A DNA stretch of 64,000 nucleotides from the NCBI GenBank assembly GCA_025617745.1, contig CM046864.1, positions 744,001 to 808,000 of the forward strand. The letters are read 5' to 3'. Shown in pieces: positions 31,690 to 41,364 of this stretch. Positions within the stretch are counted from its first letter, which is position 1, and each line of letters begins with the position of its first letter. The notes beneath the pieces were generated by a model that saw only the letters and a program-made list of their open reading frames with translations, was not told the origin of the DNA and did no database searches. This DNA comes from Heliocidaris erythrogramma. Taxonomy: Eukaryota > Echinodermata > Echinoidea > Camarodonta > Echinometridae. The translations under genes and the position numbers were made by a program.

Positions 31690-32255
31690 GCTGCCAAGCA
31701 CTCGAAAATTAATTTGGGGCGGAACTTACTGATAATATTCGACCCCAATGAAACGACAAATGAATGAAGGATACAACGCAAAATGTTTTTATCGGAATTG
31801 GAAATTGATTTAACGCGTAACTTATGGATAATCTACAACACAAATAAAACAACAAAATTAATGAATCAAGTCATATACAACGGAGAAAGTTTTTGAAGAA
31901 ATTGATTTGGAGCGTAACTTACGGGGATTCTATACCCCAAATAAAACAACAAATGAATGAAGTATACAACGCTAAATGTTTATATTCAATAGAAAATTGC
32001 TTCGGCGCTTAAATTACAACAAATACATTAGAACTAAGACACAAAATACATTTATCGAATCGAAAATTGATTTGACGCGTAAAGAATGGATAATATACAA
32101 ACCAAATAAAACACGATATGAATGAAGTACACAACGCAACATGTTTATATCGATTAGAAAATTGGTTCGGCGCAAAATTACAAAGAATCTACAGACCAAA
32201 TGAAACAACAAATAAAGTAGAACTAATTCGCAAAATTCATTTATCGAATCGAAAG
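31690..32255. repeat. Degenerate ~95-bp tandem repeat, copy 2
   Basis: Repeat starts at about 31709, 31805, 31900, 31995, 32065 and 32161, sharing aattgatt, acgcgtaa, aataaaacaac and aatgaatgaag blocks. No coding sequence. Confidence 0.7.
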
Positions 32256-32454
32256 TTGAAATAGAAGACTTTAAAAAAAATATAGGTATTTCATCTTGTG
32301 TTCGGGAGTTTGATATATGAATTCTGGGTCGCTTTTTTTTCCGTTGTACCGTTTGGTACGGACTCTTTGAGCGTGTGATATTTTGGTCGATATCTATACC
32401 AGGGACATCACAGTCGACCTATTCAATGTCATTAGGTACGTTCACACGTAGAGC

Positions 32455-32472
32455 GATAGCATCGATGCTATC
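32455..32472. repeat. Perfect 18-bp palindrome, copy 2
   Basis: gatagcatcgatgctatc, unchanged from copy 1. Confidence 0.8.
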
Positions 32473-33402
32473 TAGGTTTCGAGACTATTTTGGTCATGAC
32501 CAGATAGTTTTAAGAGCAAACGCTGTCTGAACGCAAATAGTCACGAGATAGAAGCTAGTTGGAGCTAGGTTTCGAAACTATTCTGGCAGGGAGTTTGGCA
32601 GGAGTAAATCTCAGGATCCAGCGACAAAGCATCGATACTTCGCGGTAGACCACCCACCGCGCTTGTGACTATTTGAATTTGTGAACGCAATCGCTGCTTC
32701 ACTTGCTGCTATCTTCACTCGCAACTTCGCATATGACCCCAGTGCTCAAACTTCAGTACCAATTATACTCGGGTCACCGTGTGTGGCGCAGTAACTATTG
32801 TTTTGGCAGGGAGTGAGCGATGAATAGTCACGTTTTTTGAAAGGTCAGATTTGTCATTTATTTGTGAATAACTTGAATTGGTTTTCATCGAAATTCCAAG
32901 AAATCGTGATAGAAATGTGCTAATGGGTGTTCTCTACAAACCACCCAATCAATTTATTATTTATTTTTTTTTGAAAAGTTATGTCCTGTTTTGTCTAAAC
33001 TCCGTAAAGAAAAGAAAGAATGTTATCTCCTGGGTGATTATAATATTGCTCTTATAAAGTTGGATTCATCCTCAAATGTAAATTATTTTATCGAAATGAT
33101 GCTTTAAAATTGCTTTTATCCTGCTATTTTGAATCCTACTAGAATTACTGCAGACACAGCATCTCTTATTGATAACATATTTTGAAATACTCAAGATAGT
33201 ATACTGAAGGCTGGAATTCTTATGACTGATATAACTGACCATTTGCCAATCTTTATCACGATTTCTTGGAATGAACTTCGATATGAGTCACAAAAACCTC
33301 TTTATCAAAGACAGACTTCTGAACCTGGTATACAAATGTTCAGTGAAAATTTTTATGTAACAGATTTTGATGACTTTTATAATGAACCTAATATAAACAT
33401 AA

Positions 33403-33762
33403 AATAATAATAATAATAGTGACTACTTGTATAGCGCGCAGGTCCGCCTTTCGACGCTCATGGCGCTGTATAGATAGGTATATATTATTACCCCCGGTCA
33501 CTGGATTCTGGCACGCCCGCACACAGTGTATGCACATTCTCCACTCCCTGGGGAGCATTCCAGCCAGGCGTCTGTAAAGCGCACACATGCTAAGCAAAGG
33601 ACATTACCTTTTGCCATCCTACCGGGTACCCATTTAACACCTGGGTGGAGAGTGGCAAATGTAGATTAACGTCTTGCCAAAGGACGCTAGTGCTGCGGTG
33701 GGATTCGAACCCCGGACCTCGTGGTTCACAGTCCGGGGACTTATCCACTGATCCACAACACC
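33403..33762 (-). mobile_element. tRNA-derived SINE (copy 2)
   Basis: Same SINE as 8004-8373 with a shorter (ATT)n tail. Box B and the A-box-like head are intact. Confidence 0.75.
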
Positions 33763-34479
33763 TCTACACAATATGACCTATTTCTGCAAGCCTTTATGAA
33801 ATTGTATAATGAATGCTTTCCTTTGAAGATTCGTCTGAAAAATGATACTTGTACTGGGCCTTGGTTAACTAATGATCTTAGGAAGAGATATAAAAAGAAA
33901 AATAAGCTGTATAAGAAATTTATTCTGAAACCATTTCTTACACGTGAGATTAATTACAAACATGTTAGAAATTCATTTCTAATTTTATAAGAAATTTAAC
34001 ACTGTCAAAAATGATATCAAAAAGACCTGTAAATACTTGAATGAAATTATAAAGCAAAAACGCCAAAATAACAGTCCCGAATATGTTATCAAAGATAACC
34101 TAAAGATAACTAATAAACTCAAAATGTCAGAGGCATTTAATGAGTATTTCAGTACAGTTGCAAGTTCTCTTGTAAATTATTCGACACCTGTATTGAGAAA
34201 AGATTTTAAACAGTACTTGACGGGTAACTACATGAATTCTCTATTTTTGAAACCTGTTACTGAAACAGAAAAAAATTAACCATGCTAAAGAATTGAAAGT
34301 GGGTAAAAGTGCTGGATATGATAGGGTTGATCCAACGTTTGTTAAAAAGACCATATTTTTGTATGCAAAGCATTTGTGTTGTCTTTTTAATGAATCTTTT
34401 ATCTCCGGACAAATACCGGATCAATTTAAGGGGAATAGAAGGCAACAAACATTAGCCAATAATCATGTAGATAATTGTC

Positions 34480-34562
34480 AGCCTATAGGGACGAAAATTT
34501 TTTTTTCGCAAAACCTCCAAAAATCGCTCAGTAAGGGGTTATGGGGTCCAGTTTCCCTGACA

Positions 34563-34597
<35 letters not shown>

Positions 34598-34735
34598 TCT
34601 TCATTCTAAAAGGGGGGCACAATCGCGAAAATGGCGGATCGTCTATGGTAAAAATTCATACTTCTCTTCCAAAAGGGGGGGGGGGGGGCACGGGCCGGCT
34701 GTGCCCCCCCCCCCCCTGGATCCGCCAATGGCTAA
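34480..34735. repeat. Homopolymer-rich dispersed insertion (copy 2)
   Basis: Counterpart of 9095-9358, with shorter G and C runs. It ends cctggatccgcc. Confidence 0.45.
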
Positions 34736-35582
34736 TGTATGTTGAGTTTCATTCTCCTTCAAAGATTGCTAAAGTAGTTCCTATATATAAAATCAAGGGT
34801 AAAGAGTGTTTAGATAACTATCGCCCAATATCTATCTTGCCAGTACTGTTTACAGACGACTCATTGATTACATTGATTAAAATATTATTTTTTACTCTAA
34901 ACAATTTGGATTCAGACAGAAATACTCAACATCCATGGCCTTAATTGAATTTATGAATTATGTATCTCGTGCAATAGAAAAAAATGGTTTCAATTGGTAT
35001 TTTTCTTGATCTTTCAAAGGCTTTTGATAGTGTGAATCATTCATTATTGTTACAAAAACTCTTATTTTATGGCATTAGAGGCATTTCTCTGAACTGGTTT
35101 GATAATAATCTAAATAATCGTAAACAATTTGTTGTTATTGATCAACAGTCTTCACATTTATGTAATATTACAACCGGAATTCCTAAAAGGAGTATCCTTG
35201 GTCCCCCATTGTTTTTAGTATTCATCAATGATCTTCATTATGTTTCTAGTAAACTGACATTTATCTTATTTGACAATGACACAAATATGTTTCTGTCTGG
35301 TAAATCTGTTCAGCAATTGAATAGAGATTAAAAATAGAATTGGAGAAGGTTTCTGGCTGGTTTTATGCTAATAAATAAAAGGTCCCCTTCTATGAAATTA
35401 TAATTCTTGGTATTTTGTACATGATACTCATCCAAATTGAAAAATAACATCCGTTTGCAATAAATACGTATTAAAATATTTTTAAAATAATATTTCCCCC
35501 AGGTATTCATGTCCAAAACAGTCTGCTAAGCTCCGCCCCCTTTTAAACCCCGAATTCTCGTTCCGCGAGCATGATTGACGTT

Positions 35583-35590
35583 TGACGTCA
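35583..35590. promoter_or_regulatory. CRE palindrome upstream of THAP exon (copy 2)
   Basis: tgacgtca lies 107 bp upstream of the THAP start codon and is conserved with copy 1. Confidence 0.35.
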
Positions 35591-35696
35591 CAAACCGACA
35601 TTGCCGATGCTTGTTTACAATATTGCATATGTATCACATGTGCAAACTAAGTTGCTGTTGTATATACCACCTCGAGAACCACCTCTAAAGCGAAGT

Positions 35697-35939
35697 ATGC
35701 CGCAACGCTGCGTTGTTGCAGGTTGCAGCAACACCACAAAGGAGGGTGTCAGTCTACATTTATTCCCTAAAGACCCAAATATAAGCAGGAAATGGACCGC
35801 AAAAGTAAAATTAACTCGCGCCCATTGGAAGGGGCCGAGTGACCGCAGTGTTGTGTGCTCCGAGCACTTTTGTGCGGAGGACTTCGTCGATAGCACGGGG
35901 CTGCATGCAGCGTTTGGCATCAAGAAGAGGCCAGTTTGA
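35697..35939 (+). CDS. THAP-domain exon, intact frame (copy 2)
   Basis: 80 codons from MPQRCVVAGCSN to KKRPV. The THAP (C2CH) zinc finger is clear: M-P-x-x-C-x4-C at the start, HLFPKD, the invariant Trp in SRKW, and C-x2-H in VVCSEHF. It stops just before the usual AVPT-like end of the domain, so the exon may continue through a weak donor or the gene is truncated. An in-frame upstream Met exists (35601), but the THAP convention of a Met-Pro start two residues before the first Cys favours 35697. THAP domains bind DNA and occur in host regulators and P-element-type transposases. Nothing downstream identifies which. Confidence 0.7.
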   Translation: MPQRCVVAGCSNTTKEGVSLHLFPKDPNISRKWTAKVKLTRAHWKGPSDRSVVCSEHFCAEDFVDSTGLHAAFGIKKRPV

Positions 35940-36102
35940 TCATACATGTATCAATAATATGAAATTTGGCGACTCTGAGCTTTACCTCACAAGCACCTCT
36001 TTCAATTGGTCTTTACTATTAAAAATGATTTTTTTTTTGTTCTTGATGAAGAAAAAGATCTTTCTCCAAAAAGAGGGTGTGATAAAAATGTTTATCATGG
36101 TA

Positions 36103-36274
36103 GAGTGGAAACTCAGTATAAAGAGGTCTGATACAACAATATTCCTGATATAACAAGGTGATATTCTGGTCTCAACTCTTTATATTCTTTTTTTTTTAAC
36201 TGATATAACGAGATTCTGGATTTAACCAGGTAATTTTAATAGTCCCAAGGCCTCGTTATACTAAGTTTCCACCG
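36103..36274. mobile_element. Tc1/mariner-pogo-like MITE (copy 2)
   Basis: 172 bp with TA on both sides (36101-36102 and 36275-36276) and the same inverted termini as copy 1. Confidence 0.7.
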
Positions 36275-36343
36275 TATATTTAATATTGATTTTTGTTACC
36301 ACCCTGAATGTAGTGAAAATGTAACGGGCAATTTTCAACCTAC

Positions 36344-36345
<2 letters not shown>

Positions 36346-36381
<36 letters not shown>
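36346..36381. repeat. Poly-C tract, copy 2
   Basis: 36 uninterrupted C. Confidence 0.9.
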
Positions 36382-36383
<2 letters not shown>

Positions 36384-36469
36384 CAGGAAAAAGGGGTATA
36401 CATCACTACAGTTACAGGTTGATTCCTACTTCTCTACCTTATACATGTAGTTCATTTGACAGAAAATCT

Positions 36470-36965
36470 ATTTTCCAATTATTCCCTCTCTCTCATCACC
36501 ATTTCTTCTCTTGTGCTTTCCCTCCATTTCTCCCTCTTTATGCCCAAAATTCTCCACTTTCACACATCTTCCCTCAACTTGTTTATCTCTCCCTTTTTCC
36601 CCCAGTGATTCCTTCTCTTTTTCACTATTTCTTCTCTTGTGCTTTCTGTCTCCCTTTCTCCTTCCTTTTGCCCAATATTCTCCAATTACACACATCTTCC
36701 CTCAACTTTTTATCTCTCCTTTTTCTCCCCAATGATTCCCTCTCTCTCTATTTCTTCCCTTGTGCTTTCCCTCCATTTCTCCCTCTTCATGCCCAAAATT
36801 CTCCACTTTCACACATCTTCCCTCAACTTTTTTATCTCTCCCTTTTCCCCCAGTGATTCCCTCTCTGTTTCACTATTTTTTCTCTTGTGCTTTCTGTCTC
36901 CCTTTCTCCTTCTTTTTGCCCAATATTCTCCAATTACACACAGGCAACTTTTTATCTCTCTTTTT
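36470..36965. repeat. Pyrimidine-rich ~125-bp minisatellite
   Basis: Four units start near 36475, 36605, 36731 and 36855. They alternate between a tgcccaaaattctccacttt form and a tgcccaatattctccaatta form, giving a ~250-bp dimeric higher order. The strand is almost pure C/T. Multi-frame open reading is a composition effect. Confidence 0.85.
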
Positions 36966-37287
36966 TTTTCTTTTTCCATTCTGCCAATTGTTGGTTTTGA
37001 TCTCATTCACGCACTCACACCTTTCTCTTCAATTGTTGGTTTCATTCACGACAAGCCTTGCATAGTAAATATGTTTGAGCTCTTCCAGAGATGACAGAAA
37101 TATTCAATTGATTTGAAATATATTATTACTTATGGAGAAATGTAGATATAGATGTTGTATCCAGGAAATGGTTGTCTTAGAATTGAACATCAAAAATTCA
37201 ATAAAGGAGAATGTCCACCCCCCCCCCAAAAAAAAAAAAAAAAAAAACATAACAAAACAAAACAAACAAAACTGATTAGCTTCCAAA
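36966..37287. other. Spacer left of the BEL element
   Basis: Contains a C8-A20 tract (37216-37247). No gene. Confidence 0.6.
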
Positions 37288-37292
37288 GTGTG
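37288..37292. repeat. Left target-site duplication gtgtg
   Basis: gtgtg directly precedes the 5' LTR and is repeated directly after the 3' LTR (45397-45401). Five bases fits BEL/Pao integration. Confidence 0.9.
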
Positions 37293-38656
37293 TGGTTTGC
37301 CGAGCAAACCTATTTTTTTCCTTTTGATTTGCTTTTTTGACTCGACCAGATAGGTCAGCACACTTTTGCCAACAGTGTGAAGAATGATGTGCTTCTTCGA
37401 AGAATCAGTTAAATCAGTTAAAATTTAGCCAAACTTGAAGTGGTTAGAATGCCGAACAAGAAGTAAGTGGAATGACAAATGTTTCATGTTTCTATAAAGA
37501 TTACAAAAATATAATATTGTGAGTAATTATGTTAAAAAAAGGGATCGTACAAATTAAATAGCGTCGGGGTCAGTTATACAGAAAATGGCGTACGTGTCAG
37601 TAGAAGCAATGGGAACTATTTATGCAAATGAGTATGATGTCGTGATAAGTGTAAACCAACTTACTTCGAGAAACGAAAATGACATTCGGCAAACTAAATA
37701 GTTTGACAGATTTTGAAGTGTGAGAAGTCATGATATGAATTTAAGTAAAAAGCCATAATAATTACTTATTTTAGTAAAAGCATCTGGAAAGCAAGGAATA
37801 TTCGTTTTGGTTAGTTTGGCATTTAAAGAAACAATATTTTATGAATTTGGCCATAAGGGGGTTATGGCTGCTTTGTATATAATGTGTATGAAATATCAAT
37901 GTCATTTGGATTACTGACCTGCTTGTTTGAATGACAAAATTATGCAGTCCTTTTACAGTGGAAACTCTGTATAAAGAGATTTGATATGGAATGCTGATTG
38001 ATATGGGTAGGTAATTGGGCTGGTCCCAACTTTTAAGCTGTTGTTTTCGGCCATGATGTGGCGGGATTCCTACTGTGGCAAGGGTTTTTTTATGGTCTCA
38101 AGCACCTCGTTATACTGAGTTTCGACTGTATTTGGAAGGTTAAAATATATTAAATTTGAATTCTGTATCAATTTTGGACAAGATGTGTAAAGTTAAAGAA
38201 AACATTTGTTTTGGGGCAATGCACTGAAAAGGCATTTTTGCATATGCTTGCTAGGTTGAGTTATAGGGAAATATTAAATATTTAAATCAGGCATTCAATC
38301 AAAATTAAACATTAATGCAAGAGTTAGATACAGAATGAATCATAGAAGCATCACTCAGGATTGTTTTGTTGATCAAAGAATTTATTTCAAAATAAACATA
38401 ACACACGGTTGAAAGATAAGGTGTTATAAAATACTTATTGTTTAAGAACAATGATTTAATAGATCGGGTGAAAACCAACTGATATCAATTGTAAACTCTG
38501 TTTTATGAAAGAATGCCATGGTGAATGTTCATAGACAGCATACTTATGATGCCCCTTTTCTGATTTTCCTTTATGCAGATTGAATAAAATTTGCTATGCA
38601 ATTAATCGGCATCTCTAACATCTGAGCTTGAAAGTCTCCTTTTCTTCAGTAATCCA
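37293..38656 (+). repeat. BEL/Pao 5' LTR
   Basis: 1364 bp, begins tggtttgccg and ends taatcca (TG...CA). By eye it differs from the 3' LTR at two positions (37562 and 37835 region) with no indels. It contains a tatataa box candidate (37876-37882), an octamer-like atgcaaat (about 37622), a captured MITE (37956-38128) and an aataaa signal (38583-38588). Confidence 0.95.
37956..38128. mobile_element. MITE captured in 5' LTR
   Basis: Termini cagtggaaactctgtataaa and the complement of cctcgttatactgagtttcg, flanked by TA at 37954-37955 and 38129-38130. The same element is in the 3' LTR, so it is part of the transposing unit. Confidence 0.7.
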
Positions 38657-38721
38657 TAAATTCAATTTCTTGACGGATCAGAAGCTGTAACGTCTACTTC
38701 AGGGATTGAAGCGAAGGAGAA

Positions 38722-41364
38722 ATGGATGAGACTGCTGGAGCCAAGATAGACCCTCTAAAGAGTCAACGCCATCTACGCAGAGGGGCAAAAGGCAAGATGA
38801 CTAGAGTGGGACATGCCTTGAAAAGCCTTTTGGATGAAAACAGGCCAGTTCCAGAAGTTAAGGAAGTGTACGATAAGTATCTTCTTGCCTACGAAGAGTT
38901 ACAGGAAAGGCACGAGAAGTTCACGGAGCTTATCGAGGATGATGACGAGTATGAAAACGAAGAAAAATGGATGGTGGACTGTCAACAATCTTTCCTTAAA
39001 CATCAAATATCTTTTAGAGATTATTGCAAGAGGGATACCGAGAGAGACGCTTCGTCACGGGGACTGCAAGAACAGGTCATGTCTGCTTCCATAAGTAACA
39101 AAGTTGTAAGTCCAGCTGATGAAGAAGCGCCTTCCAAAGCTGGTGATGAATCTCCACCAAGTCTCATGCAAGATGATGTTCTTTCCCAGAGTCCTCAGAT
39201 TGGAAGTTCGAAAAAGAAAGTGGGATCTGTGTTTCGAATGGAAAAGCCGAAGATGCCCACATTCAACGGGAATGTTCGCGATTATTGTATATTCAAAGCA
39301 GACTTCCAACACGCCCTAGGAGATGCATATGATGAAAGGGATGCTTTGATGATTTTGAGATCATGTCTTCATGGGAAACCCCTACAGATGATCCAAGGGA
39401 TAGGGAGAGATTATTCAGCAGCTTGGGAACAGTTGGATATGATGTATGGAGACCCGAGACTAGTAGCCGATGCCATAATTCACGACATCACCAAGTTTCG
39501 TTCCCTGAGGGCAGGAGAAGATGATCGGTTCGGTGAATTTGTGAATTTGGTACGCAGGAGTTACAACGTGATCAAGGAAATCGGTAAAGAGAATGATCTT
39601 AATAACAGTCATATGTTGGCAATAATGGAGAAAAAGCTGGCACCTGATGACAGGAGGATCTGGTTTCGAAGTCAAGAGGCGGGTGAGATGACACCTACTT
39701 TTGAGAAATTTCTCCATTTTCTCACTCTAGAGCAGAGAGCAAGAATGAGGTCAGCAGCTCCAGTAAGAGGTGAGATTAAGTCAAGCGTCAATGTTGTATC
39801 CAAGCAGCCCAGCGCAACTAAGACCAACAGTGACAGGAAATTTGACAAGTGTTGGATCTGCAAGGATGACTCTCACTGGACTGACCAATGCAAGACATTT
39901 CTCTCCAAGTCATTCCTGCAGAGAATGGATCTGGTCAAGGAAAACAATGCATGTTTTTCTTGTCTGAAGCGAGCAGCAGGCGGGCACAGGATGTCTACTT
40001 GTAAGAGACGGCGTCGTTGTACTGAGAAACTGAACGGGGAGCAGTGCAAATACTATCACCATCCCTTATTGCACCAATCATCAGACGTCAGAGAAGTTGG
40101 AGTAGCCTGTATTGGTGCAAAGGAAACCATTCTTCCAGTAGTCACCGTGCAGATAGCTGGTCAGAATAGCTGGAGGAATTGCAACCTACTTCTGGATTGT
40201 GGGTCACAGATTTCTATCATCAAACAGTCACTGGCAGATGAATTACAACTGGAAGGAAGGGACATCACAGTTGAAATTTCTAAGCTTGGAGAAGTGGAGG
40301 AACCAGTGACCACAAAGGCATACAGAGTAAAGGTCAAAGAGTTGGGAGGCAAGAAAACCTTCTCGGTGACAGTGATTGGTCTTCCCCATATCAGTGCTCC
40401 AGATAATGTGTCAAAGACCGACCTTGAGGTAGCAGCTAAGGAACTGGGAATAGACAGAAAGCTGATCAACAGACATGGAGGAGAGATTGAACTGCTAATT
40501 GGAACTGACCAGCCGAAGTTCCAAGCAGGTGAAGCAAGAGAATCCAAGTCCAATAACTTTACTGCTAGACGATCACCAGTTGGATGGGCTGTATTGGGTA
40601 CTTTTGGTCATGAACAAATGCAGCCGAGTCAAGTCTTGCATGTACAGGTAGCCAAATCGGTGGACCTTACTCAGTTTTGGACGACCGAGTCTATGGGTGT
40701 CAGAGACAACAACTGTTCATGTCAACCTTCCGGAATGACCAAGCTGGAGAAAGATGAGTATGATCTAATCGAAAGATCATGCATCAAAGAGGGTAACCAG
40801 TGGCAAGTCTCGTACCCCTGGAAACGAGATCCAGAGAATCTCCCAGATAACCGGTGGTTGGCAGAGAAGATGTTAGAAGCTTCAGAAAAAAAACTCTTAA
40901 AGAATCCAGATCATGCCAAAGCGTATCAGGACGAGATGTCACAGCTAGTGGGTATGGGTTTTGCACGCAAGTTGACTGATGATGAGATCACGAAGTATTC
41001 AGGCCCTGTTCACTATATAGGACACCATGCAGTTATAAGGCCTGGAAAGAAAAGTACCCCTGTGCGCATAGTATTCAATTCCTCAGCTAGCTACCAGGGA
41101 CATGCTCTTAATGAATACTGGCACAAGGGACCTGATTTGCTGAATTCACTCTTCGGAGTTCTGATGAAGTTTCGTGAAGACCCAGTTGGAGTGTGCGGTG
41201 ATATATCAAAAATGTACCATCGTGTCAAGATACCAGTTATTGATCAGCATGTTCACAGGTACCTCTGGCGTGATTTTGAAGTGGATAGGAAACCCGACGT
41301 CTATGTCAAGTTGGTAGTCACGTTCGGTGATAAGCCATCCCGGCGATGGCCCAGATCGCACTGA
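38722..41364 (+). CDS. BEL/Pao gag, protease and RT N-terminal part
   Basis: 880 codons. Residues about 175-345 form the gag-like DUF1759-type region of BEL/Pao elements (PTFNGN, LRSCLHGKPLQMI). Residues 377-390 are a CX2CX4HX4C zinc knuckle (CWICKDDSHWTDQC), followed by a second Cys/His cluster (ACFSCLKRAAGGH...). The aspartic protease has its catalytic Asp at residue 492 in LLDCGSQIS; Cys replaces the usual Ser/Thr of D-S/T-G. The RT begins near residue 690 (YSGPVHYIGHHAVIRP, RIVFNSSA) and the first catalytic Asp is residue 827 (VCGDISKMYHRV). The frame ends at 41364 after a one-base shift at about 41337-41345, just before the second RT catalytic box, which lies in the next frame. There is no envelope. 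The start is 66 bp after the 5' LTR. Confidence 0.9.
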   Translation: MDETAGAKIDPLKSQRHLRRGAKGKMTRVGHALKSLLDENRPVPEVKEVYDKYLLAYEELQERHEKFTELIEDDDEYENEEKWMVDCQQSFLKHQISFRDYCKRDTERDASSRGLQEQVMSASISNKVVSPADEEAPSKAGDESPPSLMQDDVLSQSPQIGSSKKKVGSVFRMEKPKMPTFNGNVRDYCIFKADFQHALGDAYDERDALMILRSCLHGKPLQMIQGIGRDYSAAWEQLDMMYGDPRLVADAIIHDITKFRSLRAGEDDRFGEFVNLVRRSYNVIKEIGKENDLNNSHMLAIMEKKLAPDDRRIWFRSQEAGEMTPTFEKFLHFLTLEQRARMRSAAPVRGEIKSSVNVVSKQPSATKTNSDRKFDKCWICKDDSHWTDQCKTFLSKSFLQRMDLVKENNACFSCLKRAAGGHRMSTCKRRRRCTEKLNGEQCKYYHHPLLHQSSDVREVGVACIGAKETILPVVTVQIAGQNSWRNCNLLLDCGSQISIIKQSLADELQLEGRDITVEISKLGEVEEPVTTKAYRVKVKELGGKKTFSVTVIGLPHISAPDNVSKTDLEVAAKELGIDRKLINRHGGEIELLIGTDQPKFQAGEARESKSNNFTARRSPVGWAVLGTFGHEQMQPSQVLHVQVAKSVDLTQFWTTESMGVRDNNCSCQPSGMTKLEKDEYDLIERSCIKEGNQWQVSYPWKRDPENLPDNRWLAEKMLEASEKKLLKNPDHAKAYQDEMSQLVGMGFARKLTDDEITKYSGPVHYIGHHAVIRPGKKSTPVRIVFNSSASYQGHALNEYWHKGPDLLNSLFGVLMKFREDPVGVCGDISKMYHRVKIPVIDQHVHRYLWRDFEVDRKPDVYVKLVVTFGDKPSRRWPRSH

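Larger units (their letters stand above)
32865..35331 (+). pseudogene. CR1/L2-like non-LTR retrotransposon relic, interrupted (copy 2)
   Basis: It shows the same order as copy 1: endonuclease end (LLGDYNI, SLIDNI, DITDHLPIF), linker, RT fingers (34037-34478, including KVGKSAGYDRVDPTFVKK), DNYRPISILP and the RT core at 34984-35331 with FLDLSKAFDSVNHSLL and INDL. The catalytic box is FDND instead of FADD, as in copy 1, so it was lost before the segments separated. It is interrupted by a SINE (33403-33762) and a homopolymer-rich insert (about 34480-34735). Non-functional. Confidence 0.8.
28361..36682. repeat. Duplicated 8.3-kb segment, copy 2
   Basis: It is nearly identical to 2937-11293 and better preserved (THAP frame intact, no gap). 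Its left edge is preceded by unrelated sequence ending in A, where copy 1 has the Helitron-like CTAG. The pyrimidine minisatellite at its right end continues to about 36965, beyond the comparable part of copy 1. Confidence 0.9.

Noticed and set aside
36419-37094. Ser/Phe/Leu-rich overlapping frames as a membrane protein
   Set aside because: Three frames are open at once because the pyrimidine minisatellite lacks stops.
38657-38680. Primer-binding site right after the 5' LTR
   Set aside because: Sequence does not show a convincing complement to a tRNA 3' end by eye.
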